Origin: Thermodesulfobacteriota bacterium
Lineage (GTDB): Bacteria > Desulfobacterota > DSM-4660 > Desulfatiglandales > Desulfatiglandaceae
Direction: 5' to 3'
NCBI GenBank assembly: GCA_028278625.1
Contig: JANQDY010000104.1
Coordinates: forward strand, 1-46,397
DNA length: 46,397 nucleotides
The notes beneath the pieces are model-generated. The model saw nothing but the letters and a program-made list of their open reading frames with translations. It did no database searches and was not told where the DNA came from. A program made the translations under genes and the position numbers. This document shows positions 24,616-34,571 of the stretch, piece by piece; within the stretch, counting starts at the first letter, position 1, and every line of letters begins with the position of its first letter.

Positions 24616-26049
24616 TCATCCGGGCATCAGTATCGTTTTGACGGCCTGAAAAAAAGGGGATGGATAGACCCCTATCCACAGCAAAAGGATGGTGAGGCAG
24701 CCCAGGACGACCCAACCGCTCCATGGCACGGGCGCCGAAACCTTTGGCCCGGCTTCCTTCCCTTTGATTGGGGTGAACAGGATCACAATGACCCGCAGAT
24801 AGTAATAGAGGCCGATGAGGCTGCTTATAATCAGTGAAAGAACCAATCCCCAGAAGGCCTGGCTGACCCCGCCCGCCACCAGGATGAACTTTCCCATGAA
24901 CCCCGCCGTCAACGGAATTCCTGCCAGGGACAGCATTGAAAGCGTCAGGACCGCTGCCAGCCAGGGCCGTCGCCAATAGAGGCCGCGATAATCTTCCAAT
25001 GTTTCGGCCTCCTGTCCGGGGGCTGACAGGGCCATGAGAACCCCAAAGGCCGCGAGGATGGCGATAAAATAGGCTGTCAGATAGATGATGGCCGCCGTCA
25101 TGGCCCAGGGCTGGCAACTCAATACGGTCAAGAGCAGATACCCCATGTGCGAAATGGAGGAATAGCCCAGCAGGCGCTTTAGATTCTGCTGTTTCAACGC
25201 CAGGAGATTCCCCACGAACATGGAAATCACGGCCAGGAGGGCCATGGCCGTGAAGAGAGAGGGTGCATGGGGGATGTCCAGCATGATGGCCGCGCGCAGG
25301 AGGAAGGCGAACACGCCGCCCTTAGAGACGGTGGCGATGAAAGCCGTGGTGGGGGCCGGCGCACCCTGGTATACATCCGGGCTCCACAGATGGAAGGGGA
25401 CGATGGCCAGCTTGAAGCCGATCCCCGACAGGAGCAGTATCAGACCGGCAAGCCCCAGCATGCCGGCCTGGGGGGCGAATTGGTTCAGGTCGTTCAAACG
25501 CATAAGACCGGTATCCGTATAGATGAGGGCAATGCCAAAGGCCACCAAAGCGGTGGCCATGGCCCCCAGAACAAAATATTTGATTCCCGCTTCAAGGCCC
25601 CGGGTCCGGGCCGCCTCGTAGGCAATGAGGCCGTACAAAGAGACGCCCAGCAGCTCGAGACCCAAAAAGAACGTGGCAAGATGATGGCTGATGGTCAACA
25701 CCATGGCGCCCAGAATGGCCATCAGGAGCAAGAGATAATGTTCATCCCGCTGGGCCACGCCACGTTCCAGATAGATGTAGGAGAAGAGGGCCACAACAAA
25801 GCCCGCCACAAGGACCAACCCCATGAGGAAGAGACCGAAACCGTCCACCGTGAAGAGCGGGGTCACCGGGTGATCACCCAAACGGCCGGACAAAAACAGG
25901 GTCATAAAGGCCAGGCCCAGGCCGTCCAGGGTCAGTCCCGCTGTCAGGATGTGGGACCGGCGGACCGCAACCACCAGCAGGATGGCCACAATGGTTGCGG
26001 CCACGACCATCAGCGGAAGAATCGCCAATGCTTGGTCCATTGTCGCCAT
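24616..26049 (-). CDS. nuoN: NADH-quinone oxidoreductase subunit N
   Basis: A 477-residue antiporter-like membrane subunit, about 14 helices, close to E. coli NuoN (485). It begins MATMDQALAILPLMVV. The conserved proton-channel helices are present, with LLGVSLYGLIAYEAARTRGL (Glu/Lys-containing TM5-type helix), FKLAIVPFHLWSPDVYQGAP and KRLLGYSSISHMGYLL. It is one of three proton-pumping subunits of the membrane arm. GGGGGCGG is just before the ATG, whose first base overlaps the nuoM stop (TAATG); a long upstream in-frame extension to 26319 is rejected as overlap with nuoM. Confidence 0.93.
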   Translation of the reverse strand: MATMDQALAILPLMVVAATIVAILLVVAVRRSHILTAGLTLDGLGLAFMTLFLSGRLGDHPVTPLFTVDGFGLFLMGLVLVAGFVVALFSYIYLERGVAQRDEHYLLLLMAILGAMVLTISHHLATFFLGLELLGVSLYGLIAYEAARTRGLEAGIKYFVLGAMATALVAFGIALIYTDTGLMRLNDLNQFAPQAGMLGLAGLILLLSGIGFKLAIVPFHLWSPDVYQGAPAPTTAFIATVSKGGVFAFLLRAAIMLDIPHAPSLFTAMALLAVISMFVGNLLALKQQNLKRLLGYSSISHMGYLLLTVLSCQPWAMTAAIIYLTAYFIAILAAFGVLMALSAPGQEAETLEDYRGLYWRRPWLAAVLTLSMLSLAGIPLTAGFMGKFILVAGGVSQAFWGLVLSLIISSLIGLYYYLRVIVILFTPIKGKEAGPKVSAPVPWSGWVVLGCLTILLLWIGVYPSPFFQAVKTILMPG

Positions 26050-27614
26050 TACCGCCCCCACTCCAGGAAATCCGCCGCCTCGGTCCCGTGCCCGGTCAAC
26101 GGGGCTTTCCGGGGATATTTCCGAGGCGGGGCATCCGCTGTCATTGACTGAAGATGCGTCAACGATGGCTGCGCCGCGTCCAGCAGTGGCCGGGGATACA
26201 TTCCCAGACCCACCAGGAATGCGAGGATGACGGTCATGATGGCCAGCTCCCTTCCCCCATAGTCCGCAATACGCCACCCTTCCCGGTTCTCTCCCGTGAA
26301 AATGCGCTGGATCATCCACAGGGAATAGACAAGCGCCAGGATCAGCCCCACGGCGGCCACCATGGCCAGTCCCTGGTGTGCTTTATACACGCCCACCAGT
26401 ACCAGGAACTCACCCACGAAATTGATCAGGCCGGGCAGGCCCAGGGAGGCCAGGGCCAGGACCAATCCCACACGGCTCATTTTGGGGGCCAGGGTCCACA
26501 GACCGCCCATCCGGTTGAGATCCCGGGTGCCCAACCGGCGGTGAAGGTCTCCCACCAAAATGAAGAGCCCCCCGGTGCTGAGGCCGTGGGCCACCATGAT
26601 GACGACGGCCCCCTCCAGGGCCAGGTCATTCCAGGCAAAGACCCCCAGCAGAATAAATCCCATGTGGTTGACGCTGGAATAGGCGACCAGACGTTTTAGG
26701 TCCGACTGGGCAAAGGCCAGGATCGTTCCATACAGAATGCCGATGGCGCCCAGGGTCATGGCCACCGGCGAAAAGGTGGCGGCAGCCTGGGGGAAGAGGG
26801 GCACCAGGAAGCGCAGGAGACCGTATGCCCCTGCTTTGGACACGATACCGGCCAGAAGAACACTGGCGGCCGTGGGCGCCTCGGTGTAGGCATCCGGCAA
26901 CCAGGTATGGAGGGGGAAGGCGGGCAGCTTGACCGCGAAAGCCATGAAAAAGCCCCCCATCAGCCACGGGGCCCAAGCAGGAACCAGGGCAGCGGTCCCC
27001 AGGAGGTGCTGATATTCAAAGGTGTACACGCCGGTGGCGCGACCGTGAGAAAAAAAGAGACCCAGGATGGCAACCAGCATGAGAAGACCGCCGGCCTGGG
27101 TGAAAAGAAAGAATTTGAGGGCGGCCCGGGACCGGCCTTCATGACCCCAGATGATCATTAGGAACAAGAGGGGCACCAGCATGATTTCCCAGAAGCAATA
27201 AAAAAGAAGCAGATCCATGGACAAAAAGAGGCCGGTCACTGCTGTCACCACCAGCAGCAGATTGAAGTGGAAGAAGCCCGTCCGATCCTGGATCCGCTTC
27301 CAGGAGGTGGCCACCGCCAGAAAACCAAGCAATCCTGTGAGCGCCAAAAGAAGGAGGCTGATGCCGTCAAGGGCCAGATGAAAGCGGGCCCCGATCCGGG
27401 GGATCCAGGCATGGTCGAAGGTGAGCAGCCACACCGGATCAGCGGACAGACCAAAGGCGCCCCTGTGAACGACCCAAAGGGTCAGCACTGCCAAAAAATA
27501 GGTTCCAAGGGAAGCCAGGGAGATCCACCGGCACCATGCGGGACGGGAAAAAGACACCAGCCAGGCAATAAGCCCCCCCAGCAGGGGAAGGAGCAGCAAT
27601 CCGTTCAGTATCAT
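26049..27614 (-). CDS. nuoM: NADH-quinone oxidoreductase subunit M
   Basis: A 521-residue polytopic membrane subunit, near the E. coli length (509). It contains FYCFWEIMLVPLLFLMIIWG, with the conserved TM5 glutamate, FFMAFAVKLPAFPLHTWLPD followed by AYTEAPTAASVLLAGIVSK, and DLKRLVAYSSVNHMGFILLG with the broken-helix lysine region. It forms an antiporter-like proton channel in complex I. The ATG at 27614 overlaps the nuoL stop as ATGA; the 20-codon extension to 27674 is inside nuoL and is rejected. Confidence 0.95.
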   Translation of the reverse strand: MILNGLLLLPLLGGLIAWLVSFSRPAWCRWISLASLGTYFLAVLTLWVVHRGAFGLSADPVWLLTFDHAWIPRIGARFHLALDGISLLLLALTGLLGFLAVATSWKRIQDRTGFFHFNLLLVVTAVTGLFLSMDLLLFYCFWEIMLVPLLFLMIIWGHEGRSRAALKFFLFTQAGGLLMLVAILGLFFSHGRATGVYTFEYQHLLGTAALVPAWAPWLMGGFFMAFAVKLPAFPLHTWLPDAYTEAPTAASVLLAGIVSKAGAYGLLRFLVPLFPQAAATFSPVAMTLGAIGILYGTILAFAQSDLKRLVAYSSVNHMGFILLGVFAWNDLALEGAVVIMVAHGLSTGGLFILVGDLHRRLGTRDLNRMGGLWTLAPKMSRVGLVLALASLGLPGLINFVGEFLVLVGVYKAHQGLAMVAAVGLILALVYSLWMIQRIFTGENREGWRIADYGGRELAIMTVILAFLVGLGMYPRPLLDAAQPSLTHLQSMTADAPPRKYPRKAPLTGHGTEAADFLEWGR

Positions 27615-29524
27615 AGGACGATCACCCCCGTGAGTACCAGTACAACCCCTGCCGCAACGGCCAAGGCGTACCATCGCAACTGGCCCGTCTGGGTCGCTCT
27701 GAGCAAAGAGGATGCTCCCACATGGGCCCGGCCCAACAACGTGGGTCCAAGGTCCACCACATCGTTCTTATCGGCGCGGGTCAACCACAGGAAGGGTTTG
27801 ATGAACAGCTCATTGTCGAGCCAGTCAAACCCCCATCCCCGGAAACAGAGCCGGTGAAAAAATGCCACCACGGGGATCCGGATCAACCGTTTGAGCGCCT
27901 CACGCCATTGCATGACCATGAGATATGCCAGCCCCAGGCCGGACAAGGCCGCAAGTGCTGAAACCATGGCCATGATCCCTTCACCCACACCCCTGGAAAT
28001 GCGCTCCACCGGCGGCACCACCTGGTGCAGGAAGTCCGAGAGGGGGTGAAACCCGCCCATCCATCCGGGAAGACCCAAGAGGCCCCCCGCGACCGACAAC
28101 AGGGCAAGGATGACCAGCGGGATTCCCATGCATATGCTCAGCCGGGGAATGGGGGAGTGCTTTCGTACCAGGGGCTGGGGCGGACCGAAGAAGGTGAGAA
28201 AGACCATGCGGAAAGTGTAGAGACCGGTCAGGATCGCACCCAAAAGTGCCGCGGCCCACAACCAGGGCCCGCCCTGGGTGGAAGACCACACATCCCATAT
28301 GATCGTGTCCTTGCTGTAGAAACCGGCACTGATGAGGGGGAGGGCCGCCAGTGCATTGGCTCCCAAAAGGAAGGTCCAGAAAGTGAGGGGTAACTTCTTA
28401 CGAAGCCCACCCATCTTGAACATGTCGTGCTCCTGCTCCAGGCGAAGGATGATGACGCCGGCCCCCAAAAAGAGCAACGCCTTGAAAAAGGCGTGGATCA
28501 TGAAGTGGAAGACGGCCGCGCTCCAGGCGCCCACCCCCAGGGCCAGGAACATGTACCCGATCTGGCTGATGGTCGAATAGGCCAGGACGCGCTTGATATC
28601 CCGTTGGGTGACGCCGCTGAAACCGGCAAGCACCAGGGTCAGTGCCCCCACCACCGCCACCACCAGCATGACCGAGGGGGCCAGCAGATAGAGGGCGTGG
28701 GTCCGTATGATGAGGTATACGCCGGCCGTCACCATGGTGGCGGCGTGGATCAAGGCGCTCACCGGCGTGGGGCCGGCCATGGCGTCGGGAAGCCAGATCT
28801 GTAACGGCAGTTGCGCCGACTTGCCCACGGCGCCCCCCAAGAGGAGGAGGGCCGCCAGCACGGCCAGGGATGAACCCATCGGCCACTGCTCGGTTGCCCG
28901 GGCCATCAGGGTCTGAATGTGCAGGGTTCCCAGACTGTCGAACAGTAGGAAGAGGCCCAACAACAAGGCCGTGTCACCGATGCGGGTGACGATGAAGGAC
29001 TTGCGCGCGGCCCGGTCGTTTTTGGGGTCCTGGAACCAGAAGCCGATCAACAGATAACTGCACAGACCGACCCCTTCCCACCCCAGGTAGAGGAGCACCA
29101 GATTGTCCGCCAGCACCAGAACCAGCATCATTCCCACAAAGAGGTTCATGTAGGAGAAAAAGCGGGTGTAGTTCCAGTCGTTTTCATTCCCCATGAATTC
29201 CGATGAATAGAGGTGGATCAATGCGCCCACGAAGGTGATGATCAGGACCCAGATCAACGAGAGCGCATCCAGATGAAAGGCGATATGCACCGACAGATCC
29301 GCCACCTGAATCCAGGACCAGATGGTCTGAACAAAGATATGGCCGGGCGGCGGGGATGTGGTAAAGGCCATGGCGATCAAAATGGCCATGACCGCCGAAA
29401 GGGACACGGATCCAACGCCTATGGCGGCCGCCAGCTTGCGCGGGGGGTGATGGCTGCTCATGAAAGCCAGCACACCGGCCCCCGCCAGGGGGATCAGGGG
29501 AACGAGAAAAAGAAGGTCAAACAT
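27611..29524 (-). CDS. nuoL: NADH-quinone oxidoreductase subunit L
   Basis: A 637-residue membrane subunit, slightly longer than the E. coli 613. Conserved blocks: LYLGWEGVGLCSYLLIGFWF (TM5 glutamate), SAQLPLQIWLPDAMAGPTPV, SALIHAATMVTAGVYLI and DIKRVLAYSTISQIGYMFLA. NuoL carries the distal proton channel and the long lateral helix along the membrane arm at its C-terminus. It starts with MFDLLFLVPLIPLAG three bases after the nuoK stop. Confidence 0.95.
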   Translation of the reverse strand: MFDLLFLVPLIPLAGAGVLAFMSSHHPPRKLAAAIGVGSVSLSAVMAILIAMAFTTSPPPGHIFVQTIWSWIQVADLSVHIAFHLDALSLIWVLIITFVGALIHLYSSEFMGNENDWNYTRFFSYMNLFVGMMLVLVLADNLVLLYLGWEGVGLCSYLLIGFWFQDPKNDRAARKSFIVTRIGDTALLLGLFLLFDSLGTLHIQTLMARATEQWPMGSSLAVLAALLLLGGAVGKSAQLPLQIWLPDAMAGPTPVSALIHAATMVTAGVYLIIRTHALYLLAPSVMLVVAVVGALTLVLAGFSGVTQRDIKRVLAYSTISQIGYMFLALGVGAWSAAVFHFMIHAFFKALLFLGAGVIILRLEQEHDMFKMGGLRKKLPLTFWTFLLGANALAALPLISAGFYSKDTIIWDVWSSTQGGPWLWAAALLGAILTGLYTFRMVFLTFFGPPQPLVRKHSPIPRLSICMGIPLVILALLSVAGGLLGLPGWMGGFHPLSDFLHQVVPPVERISRGVGEGIMAMVSALAALSGLGLAYLMVMQWREALKRLIRIPVVAFFHRLCFRGWGFDWLDNELFIKPFLWLTRADKNDVVDLGPTLLGRAHVGASSLLRATQTGQLRWYALAVAAGVVLVLTGVIVL

Positions 29525-29527
29525 CTT

Positions 29528-29836
29528 CTAACCCTTGAGGGCGCCTGCCGCGCTTGAGTAAAGCGTTTTGAAACGGGTCCGGAAGCAGAGGGCCAGGGCC
29601 AGCCCGACGGCCAGCTCCGCGGCTGCCGTGGTGACCACAAAGATATACATCACCTGTCCGTCCGCCTGCCCCCATCGGGCCCCGCCCACGATAAATGCCA
29701 GACCGGCGGCGTTGAGCATGATCTCCAGGGAAATGAGGGTGAACAGCACATTCCGCCGCACCAGCAGCCCCAGCATCCCAAGAGTGAAGAGGATGGCTGC
29801 CAGCAAAATGCCATGTGTTACGGGTATGGTTGCCAT
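29528..29836 (-). CDS. nuoK: NADH-quinone oxidoreductase subunit K
   Basis: A 102-residue, three-helix membrane subunit, the normal size. LVRRNVLFTLISLEIMLNAA contains the conserved membrane glutamate in the second helix, and VMYIFVVTTAAAELAVGLAL contains the one in the third. These lie on the proton path between the quinone site and the antiporter subunits. It lies between nuoJ and nuoL with gaps of 9 and 3 bases. Confidence 0.95.
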   Translation of the reverse strand: MATIPVTHGILLAAILFTLGMLGLLVRRNVLFTLISLEIMLNAAGLAFIVGGARWGQADGQVMYIFVVTTAAAELAVGLALALCFRTRFKTLYSSAAGALKG

Positions 29837-29845
29837 ATGGGCCTC

Positions 29846-30352
29846 CTATGAATCCTTGTTCGTGGAACTGTGGCGGCCCAGATGATAGGCGCCCACCAGT
29901 CCGGCCAACAAGAGCATGGATGCCAGTTCCACCCCCAGGGCGTAGGGACCGAAAAGGGCAAATCCCACCCGGGCCGGGGAAACCGCCGTCCCCGGAACAG
30001 GGGAGGGTTCCCCGGCGGAAAGAACGTAGATGAAATCCACCATAAGAAGCAGGGTCAGGACAGCCGGGCCGAGCCACGACCATGGGCGGGGGGAGCGCGT
30101 TGCCCCTCCCTTCTTCCCGGTTCTCGGGATCAGGGTCATGATGGCGAAGAGGAGCATGACCATCATGGCCCCCGCGTAGGTGATCACCTGAAGTGCCGCG
30201 GCAAAGGGAGCACCCAGGACCAGGAATGCCACTGCAACAGCCAGCAGCGAAACCACCAGGTACAGGAGGCCATGGATCACTTCCCTGCGGGTGATGGCCA
30301 AAACCGTTGCCAGTATGGCAATTGCGCCGCTCACGTAAAATGCCGTGTTCAT
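29846..30352 (-). CDS. nuoJ: NADH-quinone oxidoreductase subunit J
   Basis: A 168-residue membrane subunit with five predicted helices, close to E. coli NuoJ (184). It includes FYVSGAIAILATVLAITRRE and LVVSLLAVAVAFLVLGAPFA, then AALQVITYAGAMMVMLLFAI, the conserved TM3 segment with the YAGA motif that is involved in the active/coupling transition. A GAGGG site is about 10 bases before the ATG. It follows nuoI after 17 bases. Confidence 0.94.
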   Translation of the reverse strand: MNTAFYVSGAIAILATVLAITRREVIHGLLYLVVSLLAVAVAFLVLGAPFAAALQVITYAGAMMVMLLFAIMTLIPRTGKKGGATRSPRPWSWLGPAVLTLLLMVDFIYVLSAGEPSPVPGTAVSPARVGFALFGPYALGVELASMLLLAGLVGAYHLGRHSSTNKDS

Positions 30353-30369
30353 TTTTTCTTACCCTCCCT

Positions 30370-30885
30370 CTAAGGCATGAGACCCCGCACATCCACCGGG
30401 GTTTCTTCATTTTCAGCCTGACCCTTCCCCTTACCTCGAATGGCAAGGCCCGATACCCTGTAGAAATTGTAGTCCGGGTGTTTGCCAGGGCCCCTGATCA
30501 GCAGGTCCTCCTTTTCATAGACCAGGTCATGACGGTGGTATTCGCCCATTTCGAAATCCTGGGTCAATTGAATGGCCAGGGTGGGACATGCCTCCTCGCA
30601 GAAACCGCAAAAGATGCACCGGGCGAAGTTGATGCGGAAGCTGATGGCCTGATGCCGGCCCTCTTTCACCACCCCTCCCTCAATGGCGATACAATCGGTG
30701 GGGCAGGCCGCCGAGCAGAGGTAACAGGCCACGCAACGTTCTTCTCCGTCCGGATCCCGGGTCAACACGATGCGCCCGCGAAACCGCGGTGGCGTGTACG
30801 GCCGTTTCTCCGGATAGGAGACCGTCTCACGCGGACGAAAGGCGTGGGTGAAAATCAACAAAATGGAGCGCAGAATCGAAAACAC
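30370..30885 (-). CDS. nuoI: NADH-quinone oxidoreductase subunit I
   Basis: A 171-residue protein with two ferredoxin-type [4Fe-4S] motifs, [15 protein letters not shown] and [15 protein letters not shown], which hold clusters N6a and N6b. They pass electrons from NuoG toward NuoB. GGAGG lies 5 bases before a GTG at 30885, which is preferred over the TTG at 30888. It ends in a charged tail. The gene sits between nuoH and nuoJ, the same order as in E. coli. Confidence 0.94.
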   Translation of the reverse strand: MFSILRSILLIFTHAFRPRETVSYPEKRPYTPPRFRGRIVLTRDPDGEERCVACYLCSAACPTDCIAIEGGVVKEGRHQAISFRINFARCIFCGFCEEACPTLAIQLTQDFEMGEYHRHDLVYEKEDLLIRGPGKHPDYNFYRVSGLAIRGKGKGQAENEETPVDVRGLMP

Positions 30886-30897
30886 CAAGACCTCCCA

Positions 30898-31854
30898 TCA
30901 CCCGCGGGCCGCCAGCAAAATACCCGCGGTAACCAGCAGATTGATCAGGGACAGGGGCAACAACACCTTCCACCCCAGGGCCATCATCTGATCGTACCGG
31001 GGCCGCGGCAGGCTGGCCCGGATCAGGATGAAGATGGCGATGAACGCGAAGGTTTTGACCATAAACCAGACCACGGGCGGCAGCAAAGGGCCGTGCCATC
31101 CCCCAAAATAAAGGGTGACCATCAAGGCCGATATCAGGGTGATCCCCATGTATTCACCCAGGAAAAACATGCCGAATTTCATTCCCGAATATTCCGTATG
31201 ATACCCGGCCACCAGCTCGCTGTCCGCCTCGGTCAGATCGAAGGGGGTGCGATGGGTTTCCGCCAGCCCGGCGATGAAGAAGACCACGAACCCGAGCAAC
31301 TGGGGAACCACAAACCACATGTTGCGCTGGGCCGCCACGATCTCCCCCAGATTGAAGGACCCGGCCAGGATCACCACCCCCATGAGCGACAGTCCCATGA
31401 ACACTTCGTAACTCAAGATTTGGGCCGCGGCCCGCACGCCTCCCAACAGGGCATACTTGTTGTTGGAAGACCAGCCGGCCAGCACCATGCTGTAGGCACC
31501 CAGGGATGACATCCCCAGGAAGAAGAGGAGCCCGATGTTGAGGTCCGCCACCGTAAGGCCGGGTCCCACGCAAATCACCCCGAATGAGAGCAGCACCGGT
31601 CCCACCGCCAGAGCCGGGGCCAGCAGGAAGAGCGGTTTGTCGGCAAAGGGCGGGATCCAGTCCTCCTTGGTAAAAATTTTGATCATGTCCGCCATGACCT
31701 GGAGCAGTCCGAACGGGCCTGCACGGTTCGGTCCCAGGCGATCCTGCCAAAGTGCCAGGAGCCGACGCTCCAATAGGATATTCGCGGCGGCAACCAGAAG
31801 AGGCCCCAACAGCATGCCCAGAATGACCAGGATGGTTATGAGTGTGTCATTCAC
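30898..31854 (-). CDS. nuoH: NADH-quinone oxidoreductase subunit H
   Basis: A 318-residue, eight-helix membrane subunit (E. coli 325). It holds the quinone-access and coupling site where the membrane arm meets the peripheral arm. Signatures: [20 protein letters not shown], with the conserved RxGPNR loop, and [20 protein letters not shown], with the acidic loop (E, D, E) that faces the quinone site. It overlaps nuoG by 4 bases (ATGA). Confidence 0.95.
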   Translation of the reverse strand: MNDTLITILVILGMLLGPLLVAAANILLERRLLALWQDRLGPNRAGPFGLLQVMADMIKIFTKEDWIPPFADKPLFLLAPALAVGPVLLSFGVICVGPGLTVADLNIGLLFFLGMSSLGAYSMVLAGWSSNNKYALLGGVRAAAQILSYEVFMGLSLMGVVILAGSFNLGEIVAAQRNMWFVVPQLLGFVVFFIAGLAETHRTPFDLTEADSELVAGYHTEYSGMKFGMFFLGEYMGITLISALMVTLYFGGWHGPLLPPVVWFMVKTFAFIAIFILIRASLPRPRYDQMMALGWKVLLPLSLINLLVTAGILLAARG

Positions 31855-34571
31855 GGTCTTCCCTTCCTATCCCTTATCCCTGTCCGGGCCCCTGCTGCAT
31901 TCAGCCGGACGGTCCTGGGAGCCATATATTCCAACAGCCCCGCGGGAAATCCGGCCACTCCCGATGGGAGGGAGGGCAGGGCCCTGATGGGGATGGCCGT
32001 CATACGGTCCACCAGGACCTCTTCACCCTCCGAAAGCCCCAGTTTTTCCATGTCTTCTTGGTTCAGGGCCACGTAAGGGGTTGGTGCCAGCCCGGCAATC
32101 CCAGGGCTTAAACGGCTCAGAGGCTCGGACCCGAACATGTGGAAAATGGGCACCAGAAGCCATTCTTCCGCTTGCCCGCAAAAGGACGGCGGCACTTCCT
32201 TGAAATAGGTCCATTTGCCAGAGGCCTGCGGTTCCATCAACCGCTCACCCGGATCCCCACCCTTGAGGGGGCCACCCACCTCCTGCTGAAATTTGTTGAG
32301 GGCCTGGACCGAGTTCCAGCCCGGCGCCCAATAGCGTGGAATCAAGGGCGACGGCGGCGGCCCGTGCAATCCCTCCATGGAAAAGGAGAAGGGTGCATCC
32401 GGGTCCTCCGGCGGCTTCGGGACATTGACGTCCAGGTCTGTGTGCATGGCGGTCCGTCCGCTGTAGCGGGGCGACTGTCGCGGGACCTTCATGCCTTTAA
32501 GCTCGCTTTCCGTCTTCATGATCCCCGAGAGCACCGGCGCAAAAACAGGTACCTCTCGGGCCAGGGAATGCATGAGGGCATTCACGTTGCCCGACACTTC
32601 ATTGCCGTTCACGTCAGTCATGGGGGCCAGCCATCCATGGGCCGGCAGTACATCTCCTGTTGGTTCAAAGACCTGGAAAAAGCGCTGGGCCCGCCCCTCG
32701 TAATTGACCAGGGTGCCGGTACACTCGGCAAAGGTGGCTGTCGGCAAAAGCAGATCAGCCTTTCGGGTGGTCCCGGTCTCAAGGGATTCCAGGACGACCA
32801 CCTGACGGCCCGCCAGCAATTCGTCCGCGGACTCAGGCGCCATGCGCTGGTACAGATCGTTTTCAAGGATGATGACCCCCTCGACGGCCCCTTGCAGCAC
32901 CTTTTCAAAAGCCGCATCCAGGTCCATTCCCCCCATCATGGAGACACCCATGGTATTGGCTTCAGGCGATAGAAAGGCCAGTCCGGCCACCCGTTCCACC
33001 TTACACAGGGAAAACGCCACGTTGGCCGCGGCCCGCACCAGGGCCGAATTCCTTAGGGAGATGCCGCTGACCACCAGGGGCCGTTGGGCCGCTTTCAGGT
33101 CCCCGGCAATGGCTTCCGCCAGAACCAGCACTTCTTCCGAAATGTCCGTGACAACGGGAGCCTTGGGATCAAGGGCATGGGCCACGGCAAAGCCCAGCCG
33201 GGCCAGGTCATCGGGGGCCCCGCGATAGGTGAGGGTGGCCACGTCGTCCAGACGGGTTTCATGAGGGGTGGCGATGAACAGGGGTCCCTTTTCATCCTGA
33301 ATGGCCGTCCGGACCCCTGCCGCCTGCCAGAGGGGGATGTGCAAGGGATCCAGTTCCTTGAGCGGCTCCTGCCGGACCGATTGCCGCAGGGCCAGGGCCG
33401 CGCGGGGCATCACCTGGGTCACGTCTTCTCCAAGGATCAGCACCGCATCGGATCGCTCCATGTCCCAAATGGAGGGGGATCTGGCCGGGCCTTTTTTAAA
33501 GATCTCCAGGATCAACTTATTAAGCCCGGCTTCTCCGGCCGACATGCCGGTGCAGAACCGCTCTTTGCCCACCAGTCTTCGTAGGGCATGGTTGGCTTCA
33601 AGGGAAGCCCGGGGAGATCCGATGCCAATGGTTTTCTCCTGCCCGGATAAGATTGAACGGAAGGCATCAACGGCTTTCCCGGGCGAAAGGGTTTCAAGGG
33701 GTGCGTTTTTCCGCGCACGGTGCCGCGCTTTCCTCGTCCGCTGTTCGCTGTTGACGAATTCGTAACCGAACCTCCCCCGGTCACAGAGAAAATAGCCGTT
33801 TACACCCCGGTGGTAGCGGTTCCTTATGCGGCGCAGGGTTCCGTATCGCTCACCGGGAATGGTATTACAACCGGCGCCGCACAGGACACAGAGGGAAGGG
33901 GCCGTCTGAAGATCCCACTTGCGTGCGTAATGACCGTGAAAGGTCTTGTCCGTAAACACGCCGGTGGGGCATATTTCCACCAGGTTGCCGCTGAATTCGT
34001 TTTCCAGGGGACCTTCTTCGAAACGGCCGAAAAAGACGTGGTCATGGGCCCCGAACACATTCAAATCACGGCCTCCCGCGTAATCCCTGTAGAAGCGAAC
34101 GCAGCGATAGCAGCTGATGCAGCGATTCATCTCATGTTTCAACAGGGGTCCCAGGTCCTGATTGTCATGGGTCCGTTTGGCAAACCGGTGATCCCGGTGC
34201 ACGTGCCCGCTCATGATTGTCATGTCCTGCAAATGACACTCGCCCCCTTCGTCGCATACCGGACAATCGTGGGGATGGTTCGCCATGAGCCATTCAATAT
34301 TGGCGGCCCGGAACGCCTTGGCCTCGGGATCATCAACTGAGATGCGCGTCCCTTCCTTGGCCGGGGTCATGCAGGCCATGACGATACGGCCCCGGGTGTC
34401 GTTTTCATCCTTGAATTGCCGGATGGCACACTGCCGGCAGGCCCCCGCGGACCCTAAAGCCGGGTGCCAGCAGAAATAGGGGAGATCGAACCCCAGGCCC
34501 AAACAGGCTTCCAGGAGATTTCGGCCCTCCGGAACCTGGTACGGTCTCCCTTCGATGAAAATGGTCGCCAT
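31851..34571 (-). CDS. nuoG: NADH-quinone oxidoreductase subunit G
   Basis: A 906-residue protein, almost the E. coli length (908). The N-terminal 2Fe-2S domain has [18 protein letters not shown]. Then follow the His-Cys ligated cluster (the GECHLQDM and [12 protein letters not shown] regions) and [20 protein letters not shown] at about 227-235 provides the extra N7-type cluster region, with a further cysteine in [10 protein letters not shown]. The rest is a molybdopterin-oxidoreductase-like domain without the cofactor. It is the largest peripheral-arm subunit. The start overlaps the nuoF stop (TGATG). Confidence 0.95.
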   Translation of the reverse strand: MATIFIEGRPYQVPEGRNLLEACLGLGFDLPYFCWHPALGSAGACRQCAIRQFKDENDTRGRIVMACMTPAKEGTRISVDDPEAKAFRAANIEWLMANHPHDCPVCDEGGECHLQDMTIMSGHVHRDHRFAKRTHDNQDLGPLLKHEMNRCISCYRCVRFYRDYAGGRDLNVFGAHDHVFFGRFEEGPLENEFSGNLVEICPTGVFTDKTFHGHYARKWDLQTAPSLCVLCGAGCNTIPGERYGTLRRIRNRYHRGVNGYFLCDRGRFGYEFVNSEQRTRKARHRARKNAPLETLSPGKAVDAFRSILSGQEKTIGIGSPRASLEANHALRRLVGKERFCTGMSAGEAGLNKLILEIFKKGPARSPSIWDMERSDAVLILGEDVTQVMPRAALALRQSVRQEPLKELDPLHIPLWQAAGVRTAIQDEKGPLFIATPHETRLDDVATLTYRGAPDDLARLGFAVAHALDPKAPVVTDISEEVLVLAEAIAGDLKAAQRPLVVSGISLRNSALVRAAANVAFSLCKVERVAGLAFLSPEANTMGVSMMGGMDLDAAFEKVLQGAVEGVIILENDLYQRMAPESADELLAGRQVVVLESLETGTTRKADLLLPTATFAECTGTLVNYEGRAQRFFQVFEPTGDVLPAHGWLAPMTDVNGNEVSGNVNALMHSLAREVPVFAPVLSGIMKTESELKGMKVPRQSPRYSGRTAMHTDLDVNVPKPPEDPDAPFSFSMEGLHGPPPSPLIPRYWAPGWNSVQALNKFQQEVGGPLKGGDPGERLMEPQASGKWTYFKEVPPSFCGQAEEWLLVPIFHMFGSEPLSRLSPGIAGLAPTPYVALNQEDMEKLGLSEGEEVLVDRMTAIPIRALPSLPSGVAGFPAGLLEYMAPRTVRLNAAGARTGIRDRKGRP

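Noticed and set aside
25267..26151. Long plus-strand frame opposite nuoN, and similar ones opposite nuoF, nuoCD and nuoL
   Set aside because: These are GC-driven antisense frames with repetitive H/Q/G-rich translations; the membrane-protein frames on the minus strand are clear.
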